A DNA stretch of 64,000 nucleotides from an uncultured Clostridia bacterium (GTDB taxonomy: Bacteria > Bacillota > Clostridia > TANB77 > CAG-508). The stretch covers positions 1 through 64,000 of the forward strand of contig CANPVM010000009.1 in NCBI GenBank assembly GCA_947581805.1, read 5' to 3'. Below the pieces are notes generated by a model. That model was not told where the DNA came from. It searched no databases and worked only from the letters and a program-made list of their open reading frames with translations. Made by a program: the position numbers and the translations under genes. This document shows positions 45,881-54,174 of this stretch, piece after piece (position 1 is the stretch's first letter; each line of letters begins with the position of its first letter).

Positions 45881-45957
45881 ATTTTTTCTCCTCATAAGTA
45901 TTCTTTCTTAGTATTGTATCATTTTCTATTTTTTAATACAATATTTTTTAACAAAGA

Positions 45958-45985
45958 AATCCCACATATAATCATATGTGGGATT
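45958..45985. terminator. Terminator
   Basis: AATCCCACATAT pairs with ATATGTGGGATT around AATC, directly after the 60-residue gene. Confidence 0.85.
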
Positions 45986-45991
45986 AGAAAA

Positions 45992-46174
45992 CTAATCTGC
46001 TAATTCTTTTATTTTTGCCCTCATAATTCTTTCTTTGTCGAAAGTAGGACATTCTATTACCATGCCATTATACCATGTACTAAATACAGCTTTACAATTA
46101 TTGGCTTGGGCAAAAAGAATTAATTCGTTTTTCTTGTTAGGGTCCTTAACTTTTTGGGTTGATATGTAACTCAT
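45992..46174 (-). CDS. Small unknown protein, single-gene unit
   Basis: A 60-residue protein (MSYISTQKVKDPNKKNELI...) with one short hydrophobic patch and a Cys pair (NNCKAVFSTWYNGMVIECP). AGGAGG lies upstream and an extended -10 (TGGTATAAT) lies about 70 bases upstream on the minus strand. No family is recognised. It belongs to the group of isolated small genes. Confidence 0.68.
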   Translation of the reverse strand: MSYISTQKVKDPNKKNELILFAQANNCKAVFSTWYNGMVIECPTFDKERIMRAKIKELAD

Positions 46175-46265
46175 TATGCAGTTCCTCCTATAAAAATTAA
46201 AAACTTTATATATATTATTTATTATACCACTTTTTTCTACATTTTTCCACTTTTTTTCATTTTTT

Positions 46266-46309
46266 ACCAGTTTATTTTTATTTTTTTTACATATTCTAAA
46301 TACTGAAAA
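46266..46309 (+). promoter_or_regulatory. Shared upstream element of SASP gene 1 (sporulation promoter)
   Basis: ACCAGTTTATTTTTATT and, after a T run, CATATTCTAAATA; the same blocks occur 89 bases before the second SASP gene. The CATATTCTA block resembles the -10 of forespore sigma-G promoters. Confidence 0.55.
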
Positions 46310-46364
46310 ACATATTTTGTTTTTCTATATAAATACGAAATTCACATTCTAGGAGGTGAAAAAA

Positions 46365-46565
46365 ATGACAAATTCAAACTCAAAAGTAGTTCCAGAAGCT
46401 AGAGAAGCTCTTAATAAATTCAAATATGAAGTTGCTTCAGAAGTTGGTGTAACTTTAAAAGACGGATATAATGGAGATTTATCTTCAAGAGATGCTGGTA
46501 GAATCGGTGGAAACATGGTTAGAAAATTAATCGAAACAGCTGAAAAACAAATGGCTAACAAATAG
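46365..46565 (+). CDS. Alpha/beta-type small acid-soluble spore protein 1
   Basis: SASPs coat and protect spore DNA and are degraded at germination. The 66-residue protein has ALNKFKYEVASEVGVTLKDG (with the germination-protease site around KYEVASE) and SSRDAGRIGGNMVRKLI, the two conserved DNA-binding halves. ATG 46365 follows AGGAGGTG by seven bases. A paralogue lies at 47149. Confidence 0.96.
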   Translation: MTNSNSKVVPEAREALNKFKYEVASEVGVTLKDGYNGDLSSRDAGRIGGNMVRKLIETAEKQMANK

Positions 46566-46622
46566 TTATTTTTAAATAGAATAGTAGAAAAACAGGAATT
46601 TCTTTTTTGCCTTTCTACATAG

Positions 46623-46653
46623 TGAAAGACAGGAAACAAGTTCCTGTCTTTCT
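46623..46653. terminator. Terminator of SASP gene 1
   Basis: AAAGACAGGAA pairs with TTCCTGTCTTT (46641-46651). Confidence 0.85.
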
Positions 46654-46655
46654 TT

Positions 46656-46955
46656 TTACTCAATGGGAATTTTCTTATTATTAAACACTACAGTAATAAA
46701 GAAAAAGCCAAGTTGTTTCAAAGCTTTTCCGATTTTTATGGCATCTTCCTGAGTACCGGAATCAACATAGCATTCCACATATCGTATATTTTTGATGACT
46801 TTCGTGTAAGTTGAAAACATAACTTTTTCAATTTCATTGTTTATCCTTGGCCGACCTTCTTCATCAATGTCTAACCACACTTTTGAAACAGCAAAATGCC
46901 CTTCTATTCTATTATTTTCATACCTGTCTAACACGATTCCCACTTCTTTTTCCAT
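46656..46955 (-). CDS. Unknown protein between the SASP genes
   Basis: A 99-residue soluble alpha/beta protein (GIVLDRYENNRIEGHFAVSKVW; FSTYTKVIKNIRYVECYVDSG) of no recognised family, with AGGAGG seven bases before ATG. Codons such as CGG, AGG, GCA/TCC and TGC are used more than in core genes, suggesting recent arrival. It is inserted, in reverse, between two SASP paralogues. Confidence 0.68.
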   Translation of the reverse strand: MEKEVGIVLDRYENNRIEGHFAVSKVWLDIDEEGRPRINNEIEKVMFSTYTKVIKNIRYVECYVDSGTQEDAIKIGKALKQLGFFFITVVFNNKKIPIE

Positions 46956-47059
46956 TTGCTAACCTCCTTTTAGTTAAAAGAAAATTGTTTTTAAATTTCA
47001 AAATTATGATGTCATTATATTAAATGTTACATAACTTTTCAAGTTTTTTTGATAAATTT

Positions 47060-47103
47060 ACCAGTTTATTTTTATTCTTTTTGCACATTCTATATAGTGA
47101 AAA
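47060..47103 (+). promoter_or_regulatory. Shared upstream element of SASP gene 2
   Basis: ACCAGTTTATTTTTATT then CACATTCTATATA, matching the element at 46266-46309 and thus likely the forespore promoter. Confidence 0.55.
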
Positions 47104-47148
47104 TAAATTTTACATTTTCAAATTTTAAATTTTCAGGAGGTGAAAAAA

Positions 47149-47343
47149 ATGACAAACTCAAATTCAAAAGTAGTTCCAGAAGCTAGAGAAGCTCTTAACA
47201 AATTCAAATATGAAGTTGCTTCAGAAGTTGGTGTAACTTTAAAAGACGGATACAATGGAAATTTATCTTCAAGAGATGCTGGTAGAATCGGTGGAAACAT
47301 GGTTAGAAAATTAATCCAACAAGCTGAAAGCCAAATGAAATAA
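47149..47343 (+). CDS. Alpha/beta-type small acid-soluble spore protein 2
   Basis: A 64-residue paralogue of SASP 1, differing mainly at the C-terminus (LIQQAESQMK) and by Asp to Asn in the central turn. The protease site region and the SSRDAGRIGGNMVRKLI block are identical. ATG 47149 follows AGGAGGTG. Conserved upstream sequence shows that promoter and gene duplicated together. Confidence 0.96.
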   Translation: MTNSNSKVVPEAREALNKFKYEVASEVGVTLKDGYNGNLSSRDAGRIGGNMVRKLIQQAESQMK

Positions 47344-47356
47344 GTTTAAATTGTTT

Positions 47357-47393
47357 TAAAAAAAGCAGATGATTTTATTCACCTGCTTTTTTC
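47357..47393. terminator. Terminator between SASP gene 2 and hpf
   Basis: AAAAAGCAG and CTGCTTTTT form a stem around GATGATTTTATTCAC-type loop; it serves both convergent genes. Confidence 0.75.
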
Positions 47394-47930
47394 TTAGGCT
47401 TCTGGTTCTACTAAGCCATAGTTTTTACCATCTTTTAAACGATAAATTACATTTACTTTTTGGGTTTCAATATTAATGAATACTAAGAAATTATTTTTTG
47501 GTTTATCTTGTAATTCTAGTTTTGCATCTTCTGGTGCCATTGGTTTTATTTCATAATAAATTGTTTTTATAATTTCATCTTCTATTTCATGTTCTGCTCC
47601 ATTTTCTGAAACTGCTTCTTTCATACGAATGGATTCTGTCATGTTTTGTTTATCTTTTTTTGTTTTCATTTTACGAATTTGACCTTCTAATATGTCAATA
47701 TCTTTATCAATTGAAGCATATAAGTCTCTATGTGCTGTTACTGCTCTATAAGTTTCTGAATTTGCATTTACATGTAATTCTGCTACTTGTTCTTTGCCTT
47801 CTGTTTTAATTGTTGCTAAAACATCGAACTCCTCTCCAAAGTATTTTACTAATCTTTCTAATTTTCTTTCGATATAATCTTTGATTGCCTCTGTTGCCTC
47901 TAAATCTTTTCCTGTAATTTTTATGTTCAT
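47394..47930 (-). CDS. hpf: Ribosome hibernation promoting factor, long form
   Basis: Long HPF dimerises 70S ribosomes to 100S in stationary phase. The 178-residue product has the S30AE domain (IKITGKDLEATEAIKDYIERKL, residues 1-100) and the C-terminal dimerisation domain (MAPEDAKLELQDKPKNNFLVFIN, about 122-178; residues quoted from its core). It is a single gene with its own long, AT-rich leader. Confidence 0.94.
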   Translation of the reverse strand: MNIKITGKDLEATEAIKDYIERKLERLVKYFGEEFDVLATIKTEGKEQVAELHVNANSETYRAVTAHRDLYASIDKDIDILEGQIRKMKTKKDKQNMTESIRMKEAVSENGAEHEIEDEIIKTIYYEIKPMAPEDAKLELQDKPKNNFLVFINIETQKVNVIYRLKDGKNYGLVEPEA

Positions 47931-48142
47931 AAAAATCGCTCCTTTCTTTTTTTGTTCTTTTGTTTCTGCTCTTATATTTTTATTATACCTTTTTTGTTTT
48001 AATTTTTCAAATATTTTCCTTATTTTTTCATAAATTTATTGATTTTTATATTTTTTTATAAACTTTTCTATCGAAACTATTGCAAAAACTGTATTTTTAT
48101 GATAAAATTTTATTCGCTATATATGAGGGAGGTGCAAAAGAA

Positions 48143-48409
48143 ATGCCAAATATTAAATCAGCTATTAAACGTGTTAGTGTTATTGAAAAGAAAACATTAC
48201 AAAATAATATGGTAAAATCAGCTTATAAAACTGCTGTTAAAAAGTTTGAACAAGCTGTTGCAGAAGGAAATGTAGAAGAAGCTACTACTTTATTTACTAG
48301 CGCTACTAAAAAAGTAGATCAAGCTTGCAGTAAAGGTGTTATCGTTAAAAACACAGCAGCTAGAAAAAAATCTAATATGGCTAAAAAATTAAATGCTATG
48401 AAAGCATAA
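48143..48409 (+). CDS. rpsT: Ribosomal protein S20
   Basis: The 88-residue Lys-rich three-helix protein begins [11 protein letters not shown] and ends [18 protein letters not shown], typical S20. ATG 48143 has GGGAGGTG nine bases upstream. It is monocistronic with a hairpin terminator at 48481-48518. Confidence 0.95.
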   Translation: MPNIKSAIKRVSVIEKKTLQNNMVKSAYKTAVKKFEQAVAEGNVEEATTLFTSATKKVDQACSKGVIVKNTAARKKSNMAKKLNAMKA

Positions 48410-48480
48410 ATATAAAGAATTGTGCACAGTTTTTTATATTGTAAGAATTTTCGAGCAAGCGCAAAGAAAATTTTCATACA

Positions 48481-48518
48481 AAAAAACATATTTATTATCA
48501 AAATAAATATGTTTTTTC
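48481..48518 (+). terminator. Terminator of rpsT
   Basis: AAAAAACATATTTATT pairs with AATAAATATGTTTTTT. Confidence 0.8.
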
Positions 48519-48570
48519 TTTTTTTGTACTATTTTGTAGGCTTTTGTCGATATCTTTTTTCTGTAAACTC

Positions 48571-48599
48571 TTTACATTTTTTGGCAAATATGTTATAAT
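48571..48599 (+). promoter_or_regulatory. Sigma-A promoter
   Basis: TTTACA (48571-48576), 17 bases, TATAAT (48594-48599), upstream of the 59-residue gene. Confidence 0.82.
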
Positions 48600-48631
48600 T
48601 GTTATTATCTTTTATAAGGAGGTACACACCA

Positions 48632-48811
48632 ATGTCTCAAACAACAGATACTCGTGAAGTACGGAACTTTGTAAGGAAAAAAGGGCCTGAATATGTTTCT
48701 GCCTTGGCTACTGAAGAAGAAAGAAGACACTTTGAAGGTAGTCTTTATGCGAACGGCGTTCCCAATTTAAGCCTTATTTCTTACCTTGTTTCTCCTGTTA
48801 GTTCTTATTAA
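48632..48811 (+). CDS. Small unknown protein, single-gene unit
   Basis: A 59-residue protein (MSQTTDTREVRNFVRKKGPEY...) with charged helical first half and a hydrophobic, Ser-rich end. ATG 48632 is nine bases after AAGGAGGT. It contains GTA CGG AAC read in frame as Val-Arg-Asn, in contrast to the CGG-A frameshift sites of core genes, and uses G/C-richer codons. A terminator follows. No family is recognised. Confidence 0.72.
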   Translation: MSQTTDTREVRNFVRKKGPEYVSALATEEERRHFEGSLYANGVPNLSLISYLVSPVSSY

Positions 48812-48825
48812 GAATAACAGGCAAG

Positions 48826-48870
48826 AAAAAGCCAGAGTACTTAATAATTTAAGTTCTGGCTTTTTTTTAT
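48826..48870 (+). terminator. Terminator of the 59-residue gene
   Basis: AAAAAGCCAGA ... TCTGGCTTTTT with inner ACTTAA/TTAAGT pairing, then T. Confidence 0.88.
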
Positions 48871-48941
48871 TAAAATAGACTTATATTTTTTCGTTCTGTT
48901 TTGTTTGAAACGAAAAATAAATGTTTTTATTCTTAGAAAAT

Positions 48942-49632
48942 TTAATTTTTTGTATATAAACTTTGAATAAATCGCACAATTGCATTTCCAATACCTTGTA
49001 ATAAGTTACCTAAAATATTAACTATTGTTTTAATAATAACATTGTCTTCATAGAATTGTATTAAAAGTTTATGGGTTGGTGGAAAGAACCATATTATGGC
49101 TATAATAACGGTAAATATAGCGAGCACTTTTAGTAATTCTATAAAACGCTTCCATGTCCATGGTTCTTTTATTTTAAATCCGAAGTCTTCTCAAATAGGT
49201 ATAATAGGCATCATTATATGCTTTGTTAATTTCATTTTGTATTTTTTGCTTATTTTGATATTCTATTTGTGCTTGCTTATTTTCATATTCCATTTGTACT
49301 TGCTTATTTTCATATTCCATTTGTGCTTGTCTATTTTCATAGTCTCTTTGTACGTCATTTTCTACTTGAGCATTTTGATATTGTTGTGCATTATGTTGTT
49401 TTTCTTCCAATCTTTCTTTTTCTAGTTCCATATCATATTGTTTTCTTTTTTCTTCGTTGCTTAAAATATCATAGGCATCGTTAATTTGCTTCATTTTTAT
49501 TTCCGCTTCTTGTTTTTGTGTTTCTTCTTGCAAATCTGGATGATATTTTTTTGCCAACACTCGATATGCCTTTTCAATTACTTCTTTTGAGGCTTTTTCA
49601 CTAACCTCTAATATTTCATATAAATTTGACAT
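48942..49632 (-). CDS. J-domain membrane protein, +1 frameshift at CGG
   Basis: The N-terminal 70 residues are a J domain ([29 protein letters not shown] with the invariant HPD), which stimulates Hsp70. A Gln/Glu-rich repeat follows ([12 protein letters not shown]). The codons then read AGA CTT CGG ATT TAA (CGG at 49180-49182), ending the J protein at 49174. Skipping one base gives [22 protein letters not shown] and a membrane-spanning C-terminus to 48942, about 230 residues in all. J domain plus C-terminal helices is a known bacterial layout, so the shifted product is the likely ancestral one. The unshifted product would be soluble, so both forms could be useful. Confidence 0.78.
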
Positions 49633-49763
49633 AGTTTCCCCTTATTTCTATTTCTTTTTAAATTATATCATGAAAATATGCAAAAACATAGTTTTTTTTG
49701 AAAAAACATGATATAATACTCCTATCTAAAATAATTATTTATTTTTTAAGAGGAGTGAGACTT

Positions 49764-50312
49764 TTGAAATTAACTTCTGATGATGAGACTTTAGCAAAGA
49801 ATAAAGTGTTAATTTTATATATTTTAAGTAAAGTGGCAAAGCCTATTTCTAATCATGCTTTGCTTAATTTGGTTCTTACTATTACCGATATGAACTATTT
49901 CTATTTTCAACAATTTTTGTTAGATTTATTAGAAAATGGTTACATTTCTCAATTTGAAAAAGAGGGACATAGTTTTTATGAAATGACAACGAGTGGCAAA
50001 GAAACTTTAGAACTTACTAAAAATATTGTTCCAGGTATTATAAAATTAAAAGTAGATAATAGTTTTAAAAAAGAGCTAGATACTTTTGAAAATGAACATT
50101 CTATTGTTGCTGAATATACCCCTCGTAGTGAAAATTATTTTGATATTTCTTGTAAAATTGTAGAGCATAATGAAACTATTTTTGAAGTAAATACCTTTGT
50201 TGGTTCTAAAGAGCAAGCAAAGGAAATTGTAGATAATTGGCAGAATCATGCAGATGAAATTTATCCTGCTATTTTGCAAGTTTTAACAAAAAAACAAGAA
50301 AAGAAGATTTAA
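49764..50312 (+). CDS. DUF4364-family protein
   Basis: The 182-residue product fits DUF4364, found in Clostridia: an N-terminal winged-helix part (AKNKVLILYILSKVAKPISN, FLLDLLENGYISQFE) and a C-terminal alpha/beta domain. This suggests a transcriptional regulator, target unknown. I use TTG 49764, six bases after AGAGGAGTG; the earlier in-frame ATG lies upstream of the -10-like TATAAT (49712-49717). Confidence 0.82.
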   Translation: MKLTSDDETLAKNKVLILYILSKVAKPISNHALLNLVLTITDMNYFYFQQFLLDLLENGYISQFEKEGHSFYEMTTSGKETLELTKNIVPGIIKLKVDNSFKKELDTFENEHSIVAEYTPRSENYFDISCKIVEHNETIFEVNTFVGSKEQAKEIVDNWQNHADEIYPAILQVLTKKQEKKI

Positions 50313-50314
50313 CA

Positions 50315-50350
50315 AATAACAGGTACCTTAATTTTAAGGTACCTGTTATT
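50315..50350. terminator. Bidirectional terminator
   Basis: AATAACAGGTACCTTAA and its complement, a perfect 17-bp stem with a 2-base loop, between convergent genes. Confidence 0.9.
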
Positions 50351-50354
50351 TTTA

Positions 50355-51167
50355 TTATTGACTACGCAAGAACTCCTCCATTTCTTTTTCAAAATACATT
50401 TTGCAAAAACCTCTCATATCACCATTTACAATTTTGGTAAAAGAATAATCCGTTACAATTCCTTGCTCCATATTAATTGTAGACATTGTGATTTTGTCCT
50501 TTATTATGGATATAGAAATAGAGTAGGGTTCTCTTTTGCCATTTGCTTTCAATCTTCTTACTAAACTTGCAAAATTTGAAGTAACATCCTCCGTTAATTC
50601 TATTCCTGCCTGTTCGGTAAGATATTGGTATATAACTTCTTCGTATTCATTTTGATTATACACTATTACCAATTCATTCTTACCTTTTTTAAGGCTTGCC
50701 TTTGTTTCTCTATCATATTTGAAACAAATCTCAAATTCTTCCTCTTTATTCGTTATTTTAGGAATTATTTCTTTTTTGGTTTCAATAATTTTTTTATTCT
50801 TTGCCTCATATTGGCGATATATAAAAAGCTTTTCTGTTTCCATTCCAAGTTCATATTTGGCTATGGATAAATGATTGATTTCAATATTGCAATCAACACC
50901 TTTACTATCCTTCATGTCTAAATTAATGTACAATATTCCAGAATAGCTCTGTTCTACAGAAATAGGAAAGGTAATGTTCTCAAATTCTTTCCATAAATCT
51001 GCAAACTTGCTAATATAAATTCCGTTCTGTTGTAATTTATAAAGCCATGTCAGAATAGCATTTTGAATTTTTTTATCATCTTGTTGAAAAGTAAATCCTT
51101 CAAAGAAACCATGTTTTATTTGCTTTTTCCGAAAGAAAAATTCCTTGCATTTTTTTATAATACTCAT
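50355..51167 (-). CDS. Unknown soluble protein (270 residues)
   Basis: No family is recognised. The product is soluble and alpha/beta with a basic start (KKCKEFFFRKKQIKHG) and no signal or membrane helix. AAGGAGGG precedes the ATG. Near the start it contains TTT CGG AAA read in frame as Phe-Arg-Lys (51125-51135), so CGG followed by A does not always end a frame here. It is monocistronic; composition suggests an accessory gene. Confidence 0.7.
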   Translation of the reverse strand: MSIIKKCKEFFFRKKQIKHGFFEGFTFQQDDKKIQNAILTWLYKLQQNGIYISKFADLWKEFENITFPISVEQSYSGILYINLDMKDSKGVDCNIEINHLSIAKYELGMETEKLFIYRQYEAKNKKIIETKKEIIPKITNKEEEFEICFKYDRETKASLKKGKNELVIVYNQNEYEEVIYQYLTEQAGIELTEDVTSNFASLVRRLKANGKREPYSISISIIKDKITMSTINMEQGIVTDYSFTKIVNGDMRGFCKMYFEKEMEEFLRSQ

Positions 51168-51309
51168 ATGTTGCCCTCCTTAAAATAATTATTTTTTGAA
51201 GTTTTCATAACGAAATGCTTTTGCATATTTGATTTTTTTATTATAGCACAGAAAATCAGAATTTTCAATACTTTTTACTTGAAACTCTGACCTAACAAGA
51301 AAGACTCTT

Positions 51310-52749
51310 TTAATATTGTCTTCCCCAAATTACCATTTTTTCTGCTTTTTTACCACAACATACACAAGTGTCTGCAATTTTTTCTTGCTCAAATGGAATA
51401 CATCTTGAGTGTGCACCTGTTGCTTCTTTTATTTTGTCTTCGCACGCTTCATCTCCACACCACATAGTTTTTACATAACCTTGGTTTTCATTGATATTTT
51501 TAATAAATTCTTCTAATGTTGTTGCTGTTGTTGTTTTTGAGATGACTCTTTCTTTACATTCGTTATACATATTATTTTGAATATCTTCTAGAATTTCTTG
51601 TAATTTTGTAGGTAATTCTTCTAAGCTTATTTCTATTTTTTCTGCTGTGTCGCGTCTTACTACTACACATTTATTGGCTTCTATATCGCGTGGTCCAAGT
51701 TCAATTCTGACTGGTACTCCTCGTAGTTCCCAATCGTTAAATTTGAATCCTGGAGATACTTGTTCTCTTGTATCTATTTCCATACGATAGTTTTCTTTTA
51801 ATGTATTATATAATTCTTGTGCTTTTTCTTTTACTCCTTCTTTGTGCATAGCAACTGGAACAATAACGGCTTGAATTGGTGCTACTCTTGGTGGTAGCTT
51901 TAAGCCCCTGTTATCTCCATGTGCCATAATAACTGCACCTATTAACCTTGTACTAATGCCCCATGAAGTTTGATATGGATATTCTTCTTTTCCTTCGCGG
52001 TTTTGGAATGTAATGTGAAATGGTTTTGTAAAGTTTTGTCCAAAGTAGTGCGAAGTTCCTGCTTGAAGTGCTCTTCCATCATGCATTAGGGTTTCTACTG
52101 TGTAAGTTGCTTCTGCTCCTGCAAATTGCTCTTTTGGTGTTTTTCTTCCCTTCAATACTGGAATAGCAAGTAAGTTTTCAATGACATCGGCATACACATC
52201 TAACATTTGAAGTGTTCTTTCTTTTGCTTCCTGTTCTGTTTCATGAATGGTATGGCCTTCTTGCCATAAAAATTCTCTGGAACGTAGGAATGGTCTTGTT
52301 TCTTTTTCCCATCTTAATACATTACACCATTGATTATAAACAAATGGTAGGTCTCTCCATGATTTTAGCCATTTTGCATATAATGTGGAAAACATGGTTT
52401 CTGAAGTTGGTCTAATACATAGTTTTTCCTCTAATTCTTCTTCTCCACCAATGGTTACCCATGCTACTTCTGGTGCAAAACCTTCTACATGATCTTTTTC
52501 TTTTTCTAGTAAGCTTTCTGGTATTAATACTGGAAAATATACATTTTTTACTCCTACTTGCTTAAATTTTTCGTCTGCGTATTTTTGAATATTCTCCCAA
52601 ATAGCATAACCGTAAGGTTTTATAGCTATACAACCTTTGGTATCTGTATAGTCTGCTAAGTCTGCTTTTAGTACAATGTCGGTGTACCATTTTGCAAAGT
52701 CTTCTTCTATATTAGTTATTTCTTTTACGAAATCTTTTTCATTACTCAT
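51310..52749 (-). CDS. proS: Prolyl-tRNA synthetase (archaeal/eukaryote-like type)
   Basis: The 479-residue ProRS belongs to the short class II type with a C-terminal zinc-like domain ([19 protein letters not shown]) found in many Firmicutes. Motif 2 ([19 protein letters not shown]) and motif 3 ([16 protein letters not shown]) are clear, and the anticodon-binding domain follows. Its ATG overlaps the scpB stop by 8 bases. Confidence 0.96.
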   Translation of the reverse strand: MSNEKDFVKEITNIEEDFAKWYTDIVLKADLADYTDTKGCIAIKPYGYAIWENIQKYADEKFKQVGVKNVYFPVLIPESLLEKEKDHVEGFAPEVAWVTIGGEEELEEKLCIRPTSETMFSTLYAKWLKSWRDLPFVYNQWCNVLRWEKETRPFLRSREFLWQEGHTIHETEQEAKERTLQMLDVYADVIENLLAIPVLKGRKTPKEQFAGAEATYTVETLMHDGRALQAGTSHYFGQNFTKPFHITFQNREGKEEYPYQTSWGISTRLIGAVIMAHGDNRGLKLPPRVAPIQAVIVPVAMHKEGVKEKAQELYNTLKENYRMEIDTREQVSPGFKFNDWELRGVPVRIELGPRDIEANKCVVVRRDTAEKIEISLEELPTKLQEILEDIQNNMYNECKERVISKTTTATTLEEFIKNINENQGYVKTMWCGDEACEDKIKEATGAHSRCIPFEQEKIADTCVCCGKKAEKMVIWGRQY

Positions 52750-53377
52750 TTTCTTTTATCTCCTCTTTTTGTTCTTGTTGTTCTTCTTCTTTTTCTTCAT
52801 CGTCCCTTTCGGGCATTGGAGCCTCTAAGATATCATCTATGACAATTTGCCTATTTTCGTCTAATTTATATCTTGGTAATTCTGGTAGTTCGTCTAAGGA
52901 AGTTAATCCAAACATTTTTAAGAAATCTTTGGTAACGCTATACATTCCAGGTCTTCCTGGTAAATCTGCTTTTCCTACATTTTCGATTAAGTTGTATTCT
53001 AATAGCTTATACATGGTTCCATCACAATTTACTCCACGAATGGATTCAATTTCTGCTTTTGTAATGTTTGGATTATAAGCAATAATAGATAGTACTTCTA
53101 AAGCAGCAGTAGACAAATTTGGCTTACTTCTTTTATCAAAGATTGGATAAATATATTCATAATATTCTTTTTTTGTGGTTAATTGAAATGCATTTTGTAC
53201 TTTTATTATTTCAATTCCTCTATTTTGTTCTTCATAGTCTTGCTTCATGCTTTCTATGATAGTGATTAAATCTTCTTCACTTAATTCTAATGCAGCCATT
53301 AGTTCTTTTGCTTCTACTTCTCTTCCACAAGCAAATAAAATGGCTTCTATAACAGCTTTTGCTTTTTCGATTTCCAT
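52742..53377 (-). CDS. scpB: Segregation and condensation protein B
   Basis: ScpB binds ScpA and the SMC condensin that compacts chromosomes. The 211-residue product has two winged-helix domains ([38 protein letters not shown]) and an acidic Glu-rich tail (residues 185-211). scpA is not upstream; a SpoIVFB-like gene is. It overlaps proS by 8 bases. Confidence 0.95.
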   Translation of the reverse strand: MEIEKAKAVIEAILFACGREVEAKELMAALELSEEDLITIIESMKQDYEEQNRGIEIIKVQNAFQLTTKKEYYEYIYPIFDKRSKPNLSTAALEVLSIIAYNPNITKAEIESIRGVNCDGTMYKLLEYNLIENVGKADLPGRPGMYSVTKDFLKMFGLTSLDELPELPRYKLDENRQIVIDDILEAPMPERDDEEKEEEQQEQKEEIKENE

Positions 53378-53436
53378 GTTATTTCTCCTTTTAAACTTAT
53401 CCTATTATCTCACGGAAATGCGAATCTGTCAATAAA

Positions 53437-53460
53437 AAGTAGCGCTAGTTTACGCTACTT
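53437..53460 (-). terminator. Terminator of the spoIVFB-like gene
   Basis: AAGTAGCG pairs with CGCTACTT around the stop codon; the minus strand continues into T. Confidence 0.78.
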
Positions 53461-54125
53461 ATCTCTTTTCTTTCTATTCCGATTATGTTTTCATATAGTT
53501 TCTTTTTCTTTTGATATTTTTTATTTTCTGTAATAACTAGGTACCAAAGATAAGCTAGTATAAGAAGAATGGCAACATTTTTCCAATATAAAATAGCAAT
53601 ACTACAGAAAATAGTAAAAATGCAAATGGTAAAATAAGAAATTGTGTGAATGTATTCATAAGCTTCTTTTCTTCCATACAAAATATGTAAGATTCCTTTG
53701 AGTATTCTTCCTCCATCCATTGGATAAATAGGAATTAAGTTAAAAATAGCAAGTAGGATATTAGCATAAATAATGAGCGTTTTATCTACGTTCCAGAAAG
53801 AAATAGGAAAAATAGAAAACAAAAGAATAAAAACTAGATTGGTAAGTGGTCCACTTGCTGCAATTATAATCTTTTTTAAAGTAAGCATAGTACCGTTTTT
53901 TATTTTGTGATTAACATTTTCTACTTTGCTTTCAAATCCAATGGATAAACCAAGTGGCATAATTTCTAAACTATTTGGTTTAAAGCCTAAAATAAGTCCT
54001 GCTAGCATGTGTCCTAATTCATGAAAAACGGCAAAAAGCATGAGCAATCCATAAATTTCAATTTGTCTTGTAACAAGAAAAATGGCTATAAAAATAAATA
54101 TTTTCAAATGTAATCGAATTTTCAC
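53445..54125 (-). CDS. spoIVFB: SpoIVFB-like site-2 (M50) intramembrane metalloprotease
   Basis: SpoIVFB cleaves pro-sigma-K in the mother cell membrane. The 226-residue, mostly hydrophobic protein has the zinc motif FHELGH (residues 40-45) and the second motif NLIPIYPMDGGRIL with the third ligand Asp. The preceding gene is a SpoIVFA-like M23 protein, the known partner order spoIVFA-spoIVFB. Confidence 0.88.
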   Translation of the reverse strand: MKIRLHLKIFIFIAIFLVTRQIEIYGLLMLFAVFHELGHMLAGLILGFKPNSLEIMPLGLSIGFESKVENVNHKIKNGTMLTLKKIIIAASGPLTNLVFILLFSIFPISFWNVDKTLIIYANILLAIFNLIPIYPMDGGRILKGILHILYGRKEAYEYIHTISYFTICIFTIFCSIAILYWKNVAILLILAYLWYLVITENKKYQKKKKLYENIIGIERKEISSVN

Positions 54126-54174
54126 TTTTTAAATTTTCCTTTCCTAGGTAAAAAATAAAATATGTTCTTCGTTT

